Virus record (IMG/VR): IMGVR_UViG_3300025131_000013
Span: 1 to 64,000 of that record
Strand: one strand, 5' to 3'
DNA from: a virus
DNA length: 64,000 bases
Shown: in pieces, positions 20,430 through 27,570 of the stretch
How positions within the stretch are numbered: position 1 is the first letter of the stretch
Layout of the letters: every line of letters starts with the position of its first letter
Notes under the pieces: model-generated
The model's database searches: none
Seen by the model: only the letters and a program-made list of their open reading frames with translations
What the model was told of the DNA's origin: nothing
Translations under genes and position numbers: made by a program

Positions 20430-20978
20430 ATGTCTCTCGATATTACCCCCGTAGAGGCCGCCGTAGAGGTCCCCGTAGTCGGAGACTCTAAGGACGCCGG
20501 GATATACGCCTATAACCTTTTCGAAGTCGCCCGGATCGCCGTAGCGCGGCGTCCTAAAGACGCGAAAAAGGTTAAGGTAGGAACCGAAGATCGAGGCGGT
20601 TATACTAGTCCCGATCGATACGCGTCCTTCCGGCTCGCGTTTTCCCTCTCTCTAACGAATTCCGAAGCTAAACGGGTAGCTATCGTAGCGCGCTTCTCCG
20701 AGACGTTAAAGATTCGGAAACGGATCGTAGACGCCGGAATTCCCGTAGGGAAGGGTTATACCTATAAGGAACTCGCGTCTACCGCCGCCGCTCTACGCTA
20801 CGGCGAAAAGTACTCCGGGTTCGTAGCGTTTCGACCTAACGGTACTCGATTCGCCGTAGCGGAAAAAAACGAGCGTTTCTTTCTTTACGTAGTAAACGCG
20901 AACGGAGAGGTTTTCCCTAACCTTCCCGAATCGCTTAAGGTTAAGGAGGTCGAGGGGGAGCTAATAAAGGTAGAGTAA
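20430..20978 (+). CDS. Island protein of 182 residues lacking C, H, Q, W and internal M
   Basis: ATG 20430 follows TTTAGGAGAAAAAAA. The product begins MSLDITPVEAAVEVPVVGD and is basic, soluble and alternating strand/helix (YAYNLFEVARIAVARRPKD, KGYTYKELASTAAALRYGEK, RFAVAEKNERFFLYVVNANG). It contains no Cys, His, Gln or Trp and only the initiator Met, exactly the residues whose codons contain TG or CA. Codon junctions also avoid T|G and C|A. Valine uses GTA, GTC and GTT, never GTG; Ala never GCA; Leu never CTG or TTG. No family is recognised and no catalytic motif is evident. The lack of Cys and His excludes zinc sites and His-based catalysis. Confidence 0.85.
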   Translation: MSLDITPVEAAVEVPVVGDSKDAGIYAYNLFEVARIAVARRPKDAKKVKVGTEDRGGYTSPDRYASFRLAFSLSLTNSEAKRVAIVARFSETLKIRKRIVDAGIPVGKGYTYKELASTAAALRYGEKYSGFVAFRPNGTRFAVAEKNERFFLYVVNANGEVFPNLPESLKVKEVEGELIKVE

Positions 20979-20989
20979 TAAATTCGACT

Positions 20990-21021
20990 CCCGGTCCTAA
21001 CGGACCGGGGGTTTTTTTTTT
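20990..21021 (+). terminator. Rho-independent terminator of the island gene
   Basis: CCCGGTCC (20990-20997), loop TAAC, GGACCGGG (21002-21009), then GG and a run of ten T (21012-21021). A textbook terminator, and itself free of TG and CA. Confidence 0.9.
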
Positions 21022-21048
21022 AGCCTATAGGGAAGTTCCTTCCCTTCG

Positions 21049-21077
21049 ACTACTTAGTATCGCTTAAGGTTAAGTAG
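21049..21077 (-). repeat. Right terminal inverted repeat
   Basis: ACTACTTAGTATCGCTTAAG followed by GTTAAGTAG, the reverse complement of 19970-19998 with one mismatch. The TG/CA-free tract ends 7 nt beyond it, at CA 21085. Confidence 0.8.
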
Positions 21078-21189
21078 AACTAAGCAGAACGGGGTAGGGG
21101 TTAAACGCTAATTTCTTAGCTTTTAACGTCTCAATTGGTCTGCTTACATACACGTGCAATTTTTTGGTGAAATTTGCTTCAGGAGGGTG

Positions 21190-21294
21190 TTAGTGAGTAG
21201 CGAGGAATAAGAGGGCCACAGCACACCCAACGGTGACGATTACCGAACCTGGCGATTCAGCAATGATGGCGATTAGCGCGTTTAGGAGTTTCAT
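21190..21294 (-). CDS. Tiny membrane peptide, 34 residues
   Basis: A leftward ATG overlaps the stop of the upstream gene as ATGA, indicating translational coupling. The product starts MKLLNALIAIIAESPG and has a hydrophobic segment VIVTVGCAVALLFLA. One or two membrane passes are possible. It resembles small phage toxin, lysis or accessory membrane peptides only in architecture. Last gene of the leftward operon. Confidence 0.5.
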   Translation of the reverse strand: MKLLNALIAIIAESPGSVIVTVGCAVALLFLATH

Positions 21295-21548
21295 AAGTCA
21301 ACATACTTTCCGATGCCAACTCTGCAAGGAGGCATCATAGGGTTGATTTTGAGCTCAAGCTGTTCGAACACTTCGTAGGCTTGAGCGTGGTTGGCCATGA
21401 GGAAGGAGACTATCTCAAGATCGGGGGTGATCTCTCTGAAGACCTCCTCAGATGGGGCCATAGCCTCAGTTGGCTTCTTACCGTGCTCCCGCATCTGTTC
21501 GATTAGGAGTATGAGTTTGTGGAGTGTAGCGCGGTTGTTTGGGGTCAT
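21291..21548 (-). CDS. Hypothetical protein, 85 residues
   Basis: Middle gene of a leftward three-gene operon, joined to both neighbours by ATGA overlaps. Mostly helical (NRATLHKLILLIEQMREHG, EIVSFLMANHAQAYEVFEQL). No family recognised. Confidence 0.65.
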   Translation of the reverse strand: MTPNNRATLHKLILLIEQMREHGKKPTEAMAPSEEVFREITPDLEIVSFLMANHAQAYEVFEQLELKINPMMPPCRVGIGKYVDL

Positions 21549-22000
21549 AGGTCTACCTTGCTGTCATCCTTTATAGCGAATAGTCCTGCTGGCTTTGGAT
21601 TTCTGAGTCGAGTGACTAACTGGACGCTATTGCCAGTGTAATAACCTCCCTGACTGATGTCGACAAATATATCTCTGTCTTCCTCATCAGTCCGGGTATG
21701 GAATCTTTTGTTTCTATTTGGGCGATGATAGTCAGGAGTGAGGCTTATCCTAAGTCCACCCTTCTCTTCGCCGGCATCCCCACTGGATGTATCTTCAATA
21801 CACCACTCTGAGCCATTGTTGAGAGTGATATAGAACTTTCGACGATTCTTGGCGAATCGCTTTTTCTTGTCCTCTTGAGGCGGCTTGATGCGTCTCCTCG
21901 GGGGATTCCGACTATTGTAATGTTCACGTCTGTTCTTTTCTTCAATGCTTTCTTTGCGGTCACCTCTAACCATATCCCAAATCTTCATCTTGTTCTCCAT
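21545..22000 (-). CDS. Hypothetical basic protein, 151 residues
   Basis: First gene of the leftward operon. The N-terminal half is extremely basic (EEKNRREHYNSRNPPRRRIK, DKKKRFAKNRRKFYI), the C-terminal half strand-rich (FVDISQGGYYTGNSVQLVTR). It may bind nucleic acid; no family is recognised. CCTCAATGG... on the plus strand gives a minus-strand AGGG-type site upstream of its ATG. The operon runs opposite to the head genes and ends near the TG/CA-free island. Confidence 0.65.
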   Translation of the reverse strand: MENKMKIWDMVRGDRKESIEEKNRREHYNSRNPPRRRIKPPQEDKKKRFAKNRRKFYITLNNGSEWCIEDTSSGDAGEEKGGLRISLTPDYHRPNRNKRFHTRTDEEDRDIFVDISQGGYYTGNSVQLVTRLRNPKPAGLFAIKDDSKVDL

Positions 22001-22060
22001 TGAGGGTTCAAAGACTTTTTTTAGTAATTAGCTATACCATGCTGACGTCTGATGAATAGT

Positions 22061-22092
22061 GAAGGCCAGAGCTTTTCCAAGCCCTGGCCTTC
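22061..22092. other. Hairpin in the divergent intergenic region
   Basis: GAAGGCCAG (22061-22069) pairs with CTGGCCTTC (22084-22092), 9 bp perfect. It lies between the leftward operon and the rightward head operon (22001-22252), which otherwise shows AT-rich DNA, a TTGACG at 22201 and AGTAGGAG before the 22253 start. It may be an operator or leader structure. Confidence 0.45.
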
Positions 22093-22252
22093 TCAGGAGG
22101 TCCATATAGCCACGGCATTAGTCGCTTCATCCCGTAACTAAAATAAGTATACAAAGTTGTAGCTCGTGTAACGATCCGGGTCAGTCCGATGTATATTTTG
22201 TTGACGAGAACAAACCATCCAATGCTTTTAAAAAGTAGGAGAAATAATTAAG

Positions 22253-22663
22253 ATGCTTACTTTAAAGCAAAGACAAGAGCGAAAAGCTGAGCTAAGTGCT
22301 ATGAATAAGATTTATCTGGTGAATGAATTGGTTGACGCCGAAGACACAATTGCTCGCAAAGAAATGAACATCGCTGATAATGTTGATAGGTTGTCAGAAT
22401 ATAAGGGTAAGCTCAGAAACAATGAGCGTGTTGTTGTTACCCGTAAGAAGCGCAAGGGTGACATGGATAAAATGGCCATCAAGAAATGGAAGGAATTTAC
22501 TAAACTGCAGATATGGGTTAATATCTTGGCTGCTATACCCAACATACTGGGTGCAGCAGCCACAAACGAGTACACCCATTTTATGTTGGCACAGCTATTT
22601 ACTAATGCCGTTATTGGACCGGCCATTTTCTACTACCAAAAGAAGCAGGAGAGATTTGGATAG
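22253..22663 (+). CDS. Coiled-coil membrane protein, 136 residues
   Basis: The N-terminal two-thirds is a charged helix (KEMNIADNVDRLSEYKGKLR). A hydrophobic hairpin follows (IWVNILAAIPNILGAAAT, MLAQLFTNAVIGPAIFYY). Architecture is that of a membrane-anchored coiled coil, as in several holin-associated or superinfection-type phage proteins, but no specific family is recognised. AAGTAGGAGAAATAATTAAG precedes the ATG. Confidence 0.6.
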   Translation: MLTLKQRQERKAELSAMNKIYLVNELVDAEDTIARKEMNIADNVDRLSEYKGKLRNNERVVVTRKKRKGDMDKMAIKKWKEFTKLQIWVNILAAIPNILGAAATNEYTHFMLAQLFTNAVIGPAIFYYQKKQERFG

Positions 22664-22804
22664 ACCTAAGAAAGCTGACGGCAATGTTATTTTTTTGTTT
22701 TACCCGGCTAGGCAGTATTTATTTGACTGGTATAGGGAATCGAGACCGATGATGCCTTAAGGGTTTGGGTAATGGCTGACCTTAGCAGAAATTAAGGAAG
22801 GTGA

Positions 22805-24622
22805 ATGTCTAGTTTGACCCACAAAAAAAAGAAAAGAAACAAAAAGACTGATCCTGGGGCTTTGCTTCGGGGTGAGCTTTCCAAGCACTTTGGCCTAGAT
22901 GTTGATGAGAGAGCAAACCTTGGATCGGAAAGCGAGGCTAAACAGTTCTTAGAAGAGCAAGATGAGATTTGGGATGAATATCCGGTGACATCAAGTATCT
23001 TCTTTGAGGATTGGATTCGAGAAAAGATGTACCCAATCCAACAGGAGCTGTGCGATGCCGTGCTGGGTGTACTTCCTACAGAGTGGCCTAACGACTTTGA
23101 GGAGGCATTTGCCTTATGGGGTAAGGGGTCAGGTAAGGATAGAACGTCTGCTAAGATGTGTGTCTATCAAGGATACCGGCTGATGTGTATGAGAGACCCT
23201 CACGCCTTCTTTAAGCAGAGCCAGATAGACATCGCCAATATGTCGAGGAATTCTCGACAGGCCAAGAAGGTTTATTTCAATAACCTCAAGGAGGTGGTCC
23301 GAAGATGTTTTGATCCCGCTACCAAGAAGAATTGGTTTGAGGAGCGGGGTGTTGATCTTCGGGAGCAGAAAGATATTCAGTCCGCCGAGATCCGTTTATG
23401 TGGGGCTCACAACGAAGCCCACCATATAGAGCAGGATATAACCTGTCATTCTTTGGATTCAGAGCAGAATACGGGTGAGGGCTTTAACCTGTTCTTCTCG
23501 GTCTTGGATGAGCTTGGAGACTTTGCTGTAGGTAATGGAATAGAGCTTCACGAGGCTATCACAGAAACAACAGTCTCCCGGTATGAGGGTTATGGTAAGG
23601 TAATTGCGATCTCGTTCATGTATAATAAGAGCGACCCATTCCAAATTATCTGGGCTCAGACTAAGGGTGATCCAAAGGTCTTCCAATCTGGACCCCACGC
23701 TACATGGGATGTGAATCTTGGAAGATCAAAAACTTCATTCTCCAGACACTACAAGCGCAATCCTATTCGTGCGCGTAGAGTTTATGAATGCAAAGTGGAT
23801 GATAAACGTTCAGGACTTATCAAGCTCAGATCGGTGGTGGAAAGGATTTTTAATAACGGTGATGTCCTCAATCCCGTTGCCGGTGGTTCTCCTGTCGTCG
23901 GATATTATCCTGAGATTATATCATCACCTGAGACTGTGAAGGCCTTGAGGTTTACGGAGCATTTCAAGCCTAAATCTTCCGCGTGCTATACGGTCCATAT
24001 TGATCTTGCTAAGGGTAAGGCCAAAGGTGACTCCGTAGGATTCTGTATGGCTCACCCGGAGAGAATGAAAGGCTATATAGATGAGGGGATGAAGAAGCTC
24101 TGGGTTCAGATGGGGAATGCTGTCGATACTGAGGAGGAAGTATCCAAAGGCGTAGTGTTCGATCTTATGCTAGGTATAAGGGGAGCAGACGCGACTCAGG
24201 AAGTCCGGTTGGCCGAGATTCGACAACTCATCTATCGTCTCAAGTTTGAGATGAGCTTTAATATCATCAAGGTTACAATGGATGGCTACCAATCAGCTGA
24301 TACGATACAGGAGTTAAATGAAAGGGGAATCCCAACCGAACTGTTATCGGTAGATAGAACTCCAGACCCTTACGAATCTCTTGTTGATTTAGCTTACCAG
24401 GGGCTTGCAAAGGCTTACCCTCATGTTGTTGCCCTAAGAGAGCTAGATGAGGTCGACAATGATGGTAAAACAGGCAAAATCGACCATCCTGCCCTGTCTC
24501 TTGTCCGAATGGCAGAGGAAGGGTTTGAAAAAGGTAGCAAAGATGTTTCGGACGCTATGGCGGGGGCCAGTTATACGTGTATTAGGGACATTCCACTTGA
24601 TTCGGGTGTCTTCTTTGGATAA
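22805..24622 (+). CDS. terL: Terminase large subunit
   Basis: The 605-residue packaging motor. The N-terminal ATPase has Walker A WGKGSGKD (G106-D112) and Walker B FFSVLDELGDF (D235-E236). The C-terminal RNase H-fold nuclease has VHIDLAKGKAKGDS (D400), VTMDGYQSAD (D493) and SKDVSDAMAGA near residue 590, the three-carboxylate pattern of the family. It cuts concatemeric DNA and translocates it into the prohead through the portal encoded at 25974. Length is on the long side of siphovirus terminases. AAGGAAGGTGA precedes the start. No adjacent small terminase is obvious. Confidence 0.93.
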   Translation: MSSLTHKKKKRNKKTDPGALLRGELSKHFGLDVDERANLGSESEAKQFLEEQDEIWDEYPVTSSIFFEDWIREKMYPIQQELCDAVLGVLPTEWPNDFEEAFALWGKGSGKDRTSAKMCVYQGYRLMCMRDPHAFFKQSQIDIANMSRNSRQAKKVYFNNLKEVVRRCFDPATKKNWFEERGVDLREQKDIQSAEIRLCGAHNEAHHIEQDITCHSLDSEQNTGEGFNLFFSVLDELGDFAVGNGIELHEAITETTVSRYEGYGKVIAISFMYNKSDPFQIIWAQTKGDPKVFQSGPHATWDVNLGRSKTSFSRHYKRNPIRARRVYECKVDDKRSGLIKLRSVVERIFNNGDVLNPVAGGSPVVGYYPEIISSPETVKALRFTEHFKPKSSACYTVHIDLAKGKAKGDSVGFCMAHPERMKGYIDEGMKKLWVQMGNAVDTEEEVSKGVVFDLMLGIRGADATQEVRLAEIRQLIYRLKFEMSFNIIKVTMDGYQSADTIQELNERGIPTELLSVDRTPDPYESLVDLAYQGLAKAYPHVVALRELDEVDNDGKTGKIDHPALSLVRMAEEGFEKGSKDVSDAMAGASYTCIRDIPLDSGVFFG

Positions 24623-24636
24623 GAGGGGTTAAGAGC

Positions 24637-25086
24637 ATGGAAGAGATAGAAGTCAAGGATGAAGATTGTGATTTAATAGGTGATGGGAGTGAAATATTTG
24701 ATGCTCAGGCCGAAATAGATAAGATTTCAGCTGAAATTGATCCAAAACAACTTAAAAAGCCAGAAAAGAGATCAAAAGAGATAGATTGGCGTGATAAATA
24801 CCGTGCAAAACGGTATTTGGCTCGTTCTAAGGAGTATTTGGCTACTAAATGGGTTGTTTTGCGCAGAAACTGGCTCAACTTACCGGGTTTTGCGGCAATT
24901 TTCACCAATACGCTTAGTGTTTTCACAGTAATAATGATGGGCCTTGCAATGTATTATTCGGTAGGCCACCTCAGGAACGGGGCTAATTTCACCCTTATTA
25001 TTGCGGGTGCGGTCCTAATTGGTGTTATCGGATGGACTAATAGTAGGATTGGCGATGCCCCGAATGAGAAAGACGACAGCCAATAA
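24637..25086 (+). CDS. Two-helix membrane protein, 149 residues
   Basis: An acidic then basic cytosolic N-terminus (residues 1-80) precedes two transmembrane helices (IFTNTLSVFTVIMMGLAMYY, LIIAGAVLIGVIGW) and a short acidic tail. It lies between terminase and portal with two other membrane proteins. Holin-like topology, but no family evidence. Confidence 0.6.
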   Translation: MEEIEVKDEDCDLIGDGSEIFDAQAEIDKISAEIDPKQLKKPEKRSKEIDWRDKYRAKRYLARSKEYLATKWVVLRRNWLNLPGFAAIFTNTLSVFTVIMMGLAMYYSVGHLRNGANFTLIIAGAVLIGVIGWTNSRIGDAPNEKDDSQ

Positions 25087-25113
25087 GAGCACCCATTAGC
25101 AGGAGATTGCTCA

Positions 25114-25422
25114 ATGGAGCGCGGCCTTCACGACCACGATATATCTGGTAAAAAACCATCTTGTATCCAAAAAATAATAAAAACAATCCTTAAACCATTC
25201 ATCATGTTGAAAAATATATTAGATGGTAATTGGTGGGCAGAAAAGATTGCAAATAAAACAGGCATATATGATATAGCAAAAGAATCAAAAATACGCTTGT
25301 GGGCTTTAGGACTAACAGGATGGCGTTACTGGGCCTATCAAATAGGTGGTGGCATACTGTTTGTTATAATAATAGAGACTATATTAAACCAAATCAATCT
25401 TTCTATATTACCATGGAGATGA
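25114..25422 (+). CDS. Membrane protein, 102 residues
   Basis: A basic amphipathic N-terminus (IQKIIKTILKPFIMLKNIL) and a C-terminal hydrophobic helix (YQIGGGILFVIIIETIL). AGCAGGAGATTGCTCA precedes ATG. The DNA is more AT-rich than its neighbours. Unknown function. Confidence 0.6.
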   Translation: MERGLHDHDISGKKPSCIQKIIKTILKPFIMLKNILDGNWWAEKIANKTGIYDIAKESKIRLWALGLTGWRYWAYQIGGGILFVIIIETILNQINLSILPWR

Positions 25423-25463
25423 AGGCAGCAGCCAAGGCTAATTCTGACACCAAGAGATAGGCA

Positions 25464-25598
25464 ATGGCTCTACAAACACTTATATTTGATTCCTTTATAG
25501 CTATTCCGCTAAATCAGAGACACGCCTTCCCTTCTATTGGTGTCAAGAAGAGGGCACAGGGAAAGTCACTCAAGGATGGCGGGGACAAAAGAAAGTGA
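25464..25598 (+). CDS. Possible 44-residue basic peptide
   Basis: An ATG frame encoding a hydrophobic start (MALQTLIFDSFIAIPL) and a basic end (KSLKDGGDKRK). Its stop lies 4 nt before the preferred start of the next gene. The ribosome site is weak and no homologue is recognised. Confidence 0.25.
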   Translation: MALQTLIFDSFIAIPLNQRHAFPSIGVKKRAQGKSLKDGGDKRK

Positions 25599-25602
25599 AG
25601 CA

Positions 25603-25977
25603 ATGTCTTCCGAGAATGGTCAAAATGCTCCAATCACTCGTCGAGAAGGAGATAGAATATGGAAAACTGTCGACGAGCTCAAAAAGGAAGTAGTAGACAG
25701 GCATGATGACGTTCGTGAGAACTTCAGATTGGTGTTTAACAAGTTAGATAAAGTCAGGAAAGAGTTCTCGCGCTGCCCGATTTATGCTAAAACCTTAAAT
25801 GATGTCGAAGAACGCGTTGGTGAGCTTGAAGGTGAGTGCAGTAAGATGAAGGTTGAGGTTTACGGAAATCAGCAAAATAGGTTCTCGAAAGGTCTGGGGG
25901 TATTTACTCAGACTGTTACAGTTTGCGCTGTTTTGATAGGCGGCGTCTGGTTCTTAATCACGAAAGTAGCCCAATGA
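25603..25977 (+). CDS. XhlA/BhlA-like coiled coil with C-terminal membrane anchor
   Basis: Start 25603 or the in-frame ATG 25576. The protein has a long heptad-type helix (WKTVDELKKEVVDRHDDVRE, FRLVFNKLDKVRKEF, DVEERVGELEGECSKMKVEV) and a single C-terminal transmembrane helix (VTVCAVLIGGVWFLI). This matches the layout of haemolysin/holin-associated XhlA and BhlA proteins of phages and prophages. The stop overlaps the portal start as ATGA, an unusual place for a lysis gene, so another role is possible. Confidence 0.55.
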   Translation: MSSENGQNAPITRREGDRIWKTVDELKKEVVDRHDDVRENFRLVFNKLDKVRKEFSRCPIYAKTLNDVEERVGELEGECSKMKVEVYGNQQNRFSKGLGVFTQTVTVCAVLIGGVWFLITKVAQ

Positions 25978-27497
25978 TTTCCCTACTGAAAATCGCTACC
26001 AATCGGGGCAGTAAACCGGGGAGCAAAAAGAGCTTCCTTTCTGAAGATGACGCTTCAATAGGCTTGGGCTCAGCAGGAGGAAAGCTATTAGGGAAGTCCA
26101 AAGGCCTCAGGTCTGACCAGATGTGGAAGATGTATGAGCGGAATATCTGGGTCAGATCCTGTGTGGATCGGATTGCCAAGAAGATTGCTGCCACTCCTCC
26201 TATTATAAGAGGGTTTAACAAGAAGGATGCTAATACCTCTTTGACGAGTCGTCAGAAGCGACAAAAGGAACGTTTGGAGGAAATCTTTGAGAATCCTAAT
26301 AACAATGATCAGAATTGGTCGAACTTCCGTGAGGTATCTACAAAGGACATCTTGATCTACGGGCATACTGGGGTGGAGTTAGTTCCTGATCTAGTGTCTG
26401 GTGAGATCGTTGAGGTATATAACGTCACCGGATCAGAGATTCGACCCAATTTTAACTCTAGGGGTCAGTTTAAGAATGCTCAAGATGCTTACCGACAGTA
26501 TCAGCGCGGTTCTGTAGTAGCCAAATTCCCCAGGGATGAGTTTCTTTGGATGCGTGGAGAGTCGGTATCACATTCAGTTATGCCTGTCTCTCCTCTTGAA
26601 ACTTTGAGACAAACGGTGACGGCTGAACTTTACGCCTCCCAGCATAATCTTGATTTCTTTGCAAATAACGCCACCCCGCGATTGGCAGTCATGTTCGACA
26701 ATGTCGGACAGGGCCAGGGTGCTGGTGCTCTTGATAGAGCTAAATCTTGGTGGAATCGGGAACTTCTTGGACAGCCCCACAAGCCGATCTTTATGGGATC
26801 TGAACAAGGCTCGGTTAAACTTGAGACGCTTAATGTAAATAATCGGGATATGGAGTTTCAGGCCTATACTTCGTGGCTGTTGATGAAGATCATGGCGGTC
26901 TACCGTTTACAGCCTGTGGTTCTAGGAGTTATATTGGACGGCAACCAATCCAAGTTAAATTCCGCTCAGCAGATCCAGCTGTTCAAGGAGGATGCGCTTA
27001 AGCCCCAGCTTGATCTGTTCCGTGACGCCTGGACAACTAAGGTGATCTGGAATGCCTTCGGATATGATTCCTTATTCTTAGAGTTTCAGGGATTTGATCT
27101 CTGGGATGCGCAGGAGAAGGCGATCTGGCACGAGAGGTATCTGAGATCTGGAGTCTTTACGATCAATCAGGTTTTGGATGAACTCGGAATGGAGCCTGTG
27201 CCTTGGGGTGATGTTCCTTACATAGCCTCCAATCTTCAGGAATTAGGCGGGGAGGAAAACAGGACTGGGGATGCTGAGTCTTCTCCGCCATCGGCTGATT
27301 CTCCTTCATCTGAGACGGATGCCTCTAGGGAAGGTGATGCCAGACAATCAGCTCGTAAGTCTATGGCTGCTTCTGCTTCTTTGAGAGAGATAGGGGTGAG
27401 TGAGTCTCAGCTGAAAGAAGCCGGTTTGCGTCTCAGGAAGCAACACGGTAGTTTCCATGATAGGCTTATCAGTTTTCCTAAGTCGATGACCGCATAA
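25974..27497 (+). CDS. Portal protein
   Basis: A 507-residue HK97-type portal. The start at 25974 overlaps the previous stop. Family features include NIWVRSCVDRIAKKIAATPP near the N-terminus, LIYGHTGVELVPDL, MPVSPLETLRQTV, NLDFFANNATPRLAVM and the nucleotide-clip/stem region LNSAQQIQLFKEDALKPQLD. Residues 440-480 are a Ser/Asp-rich low-complexity tail. It forms the dodecameric vertex through which TerL packages DNA and to which the connector proteins at 39677-41555 bind. Confidence 0.9.
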   Translation: MISLLKIATNRGSKPGSKKSFLSEDDASIGLGSAGGKLLGKSKGLRSDQMWKMYERNIWVRSCVDRIAKKIAATPPIIRGFNKKDANTSLTSRQKRQKERLEEIFENPNNNDQNWSNFREVSTKDILIYGHTGVELVPDLVSGEIVEVYNVTGSEIRPNFNSRGQFKNAQDAYRQYQRGSVVAKFPRDEFLWMRGESVSHSVMPVSPLETLRQTVTAELYASQHNLDFFANNATPRLAVMFDNVGQGQGAGALDRAKSWWNRELLGQPHKPIFMGSEQGSVKLETLNVNNRDMEFQAYTSWLLMKIMAVYRLQPVVLGVILDGNQSKLNSAQQIQLFKEDALKPQLDLFRDAWTTKVIWNAFGYDSLFLEFQGFDLWDAQEKAIWHERYLRSGVFTINQVLDELGMEPVPWGDVPYIASNLQELGGEENRTGDAESSPPSADSPSSETDASREGDARQSARKSMAASASLREIGVSESQLKEAGLRLRKQHGSFHDRLISFPKSMTA

Positions 27498-27570
27498 TAC
27501 AACTCTCTTAGTTTGATTTGAAGAAGTAACGCAAATTGCGCTGGTATACTGGATCATCGAGGCAAAATTT

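Larger units (their letters stand above)
19970..21077 (+). mobile_element. TG/CA-free island bounded by 29-bp inverted repeats
   Basis: The segment is framed by inverted repeats (19970-19998; 21049-21077; one mismatch) and holds one gene (20430-20978), a structured leader and a strong terminator. From 20003 to 21084 I find no TG or CA dinucleotide except the ATG start codon; one more TG is at 20001. The DNA just outside is rich in those steps. A direct repeat AACTAAG lies outside each end (19958-19964 and 21078-21084), a candidate target duplication. No transposase motif is seen, so a non-autonomous or previously undescribed element is likely. Confidence 0.6.

Noticed and set aside
19970-21077. 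Ordinary insertion sequence
   Set aside because: The inverted repeats fit, but the single gene has no transposase motif and, lacking His, Cys and Trp, no resemblance to known transposase families.
25423-25560. Long-range pairing of GACACCAA with TTGGTGTC
   Set aside because: The spacing is about 70 nt and the pairing is interrupted; not convincing as a functional structure.
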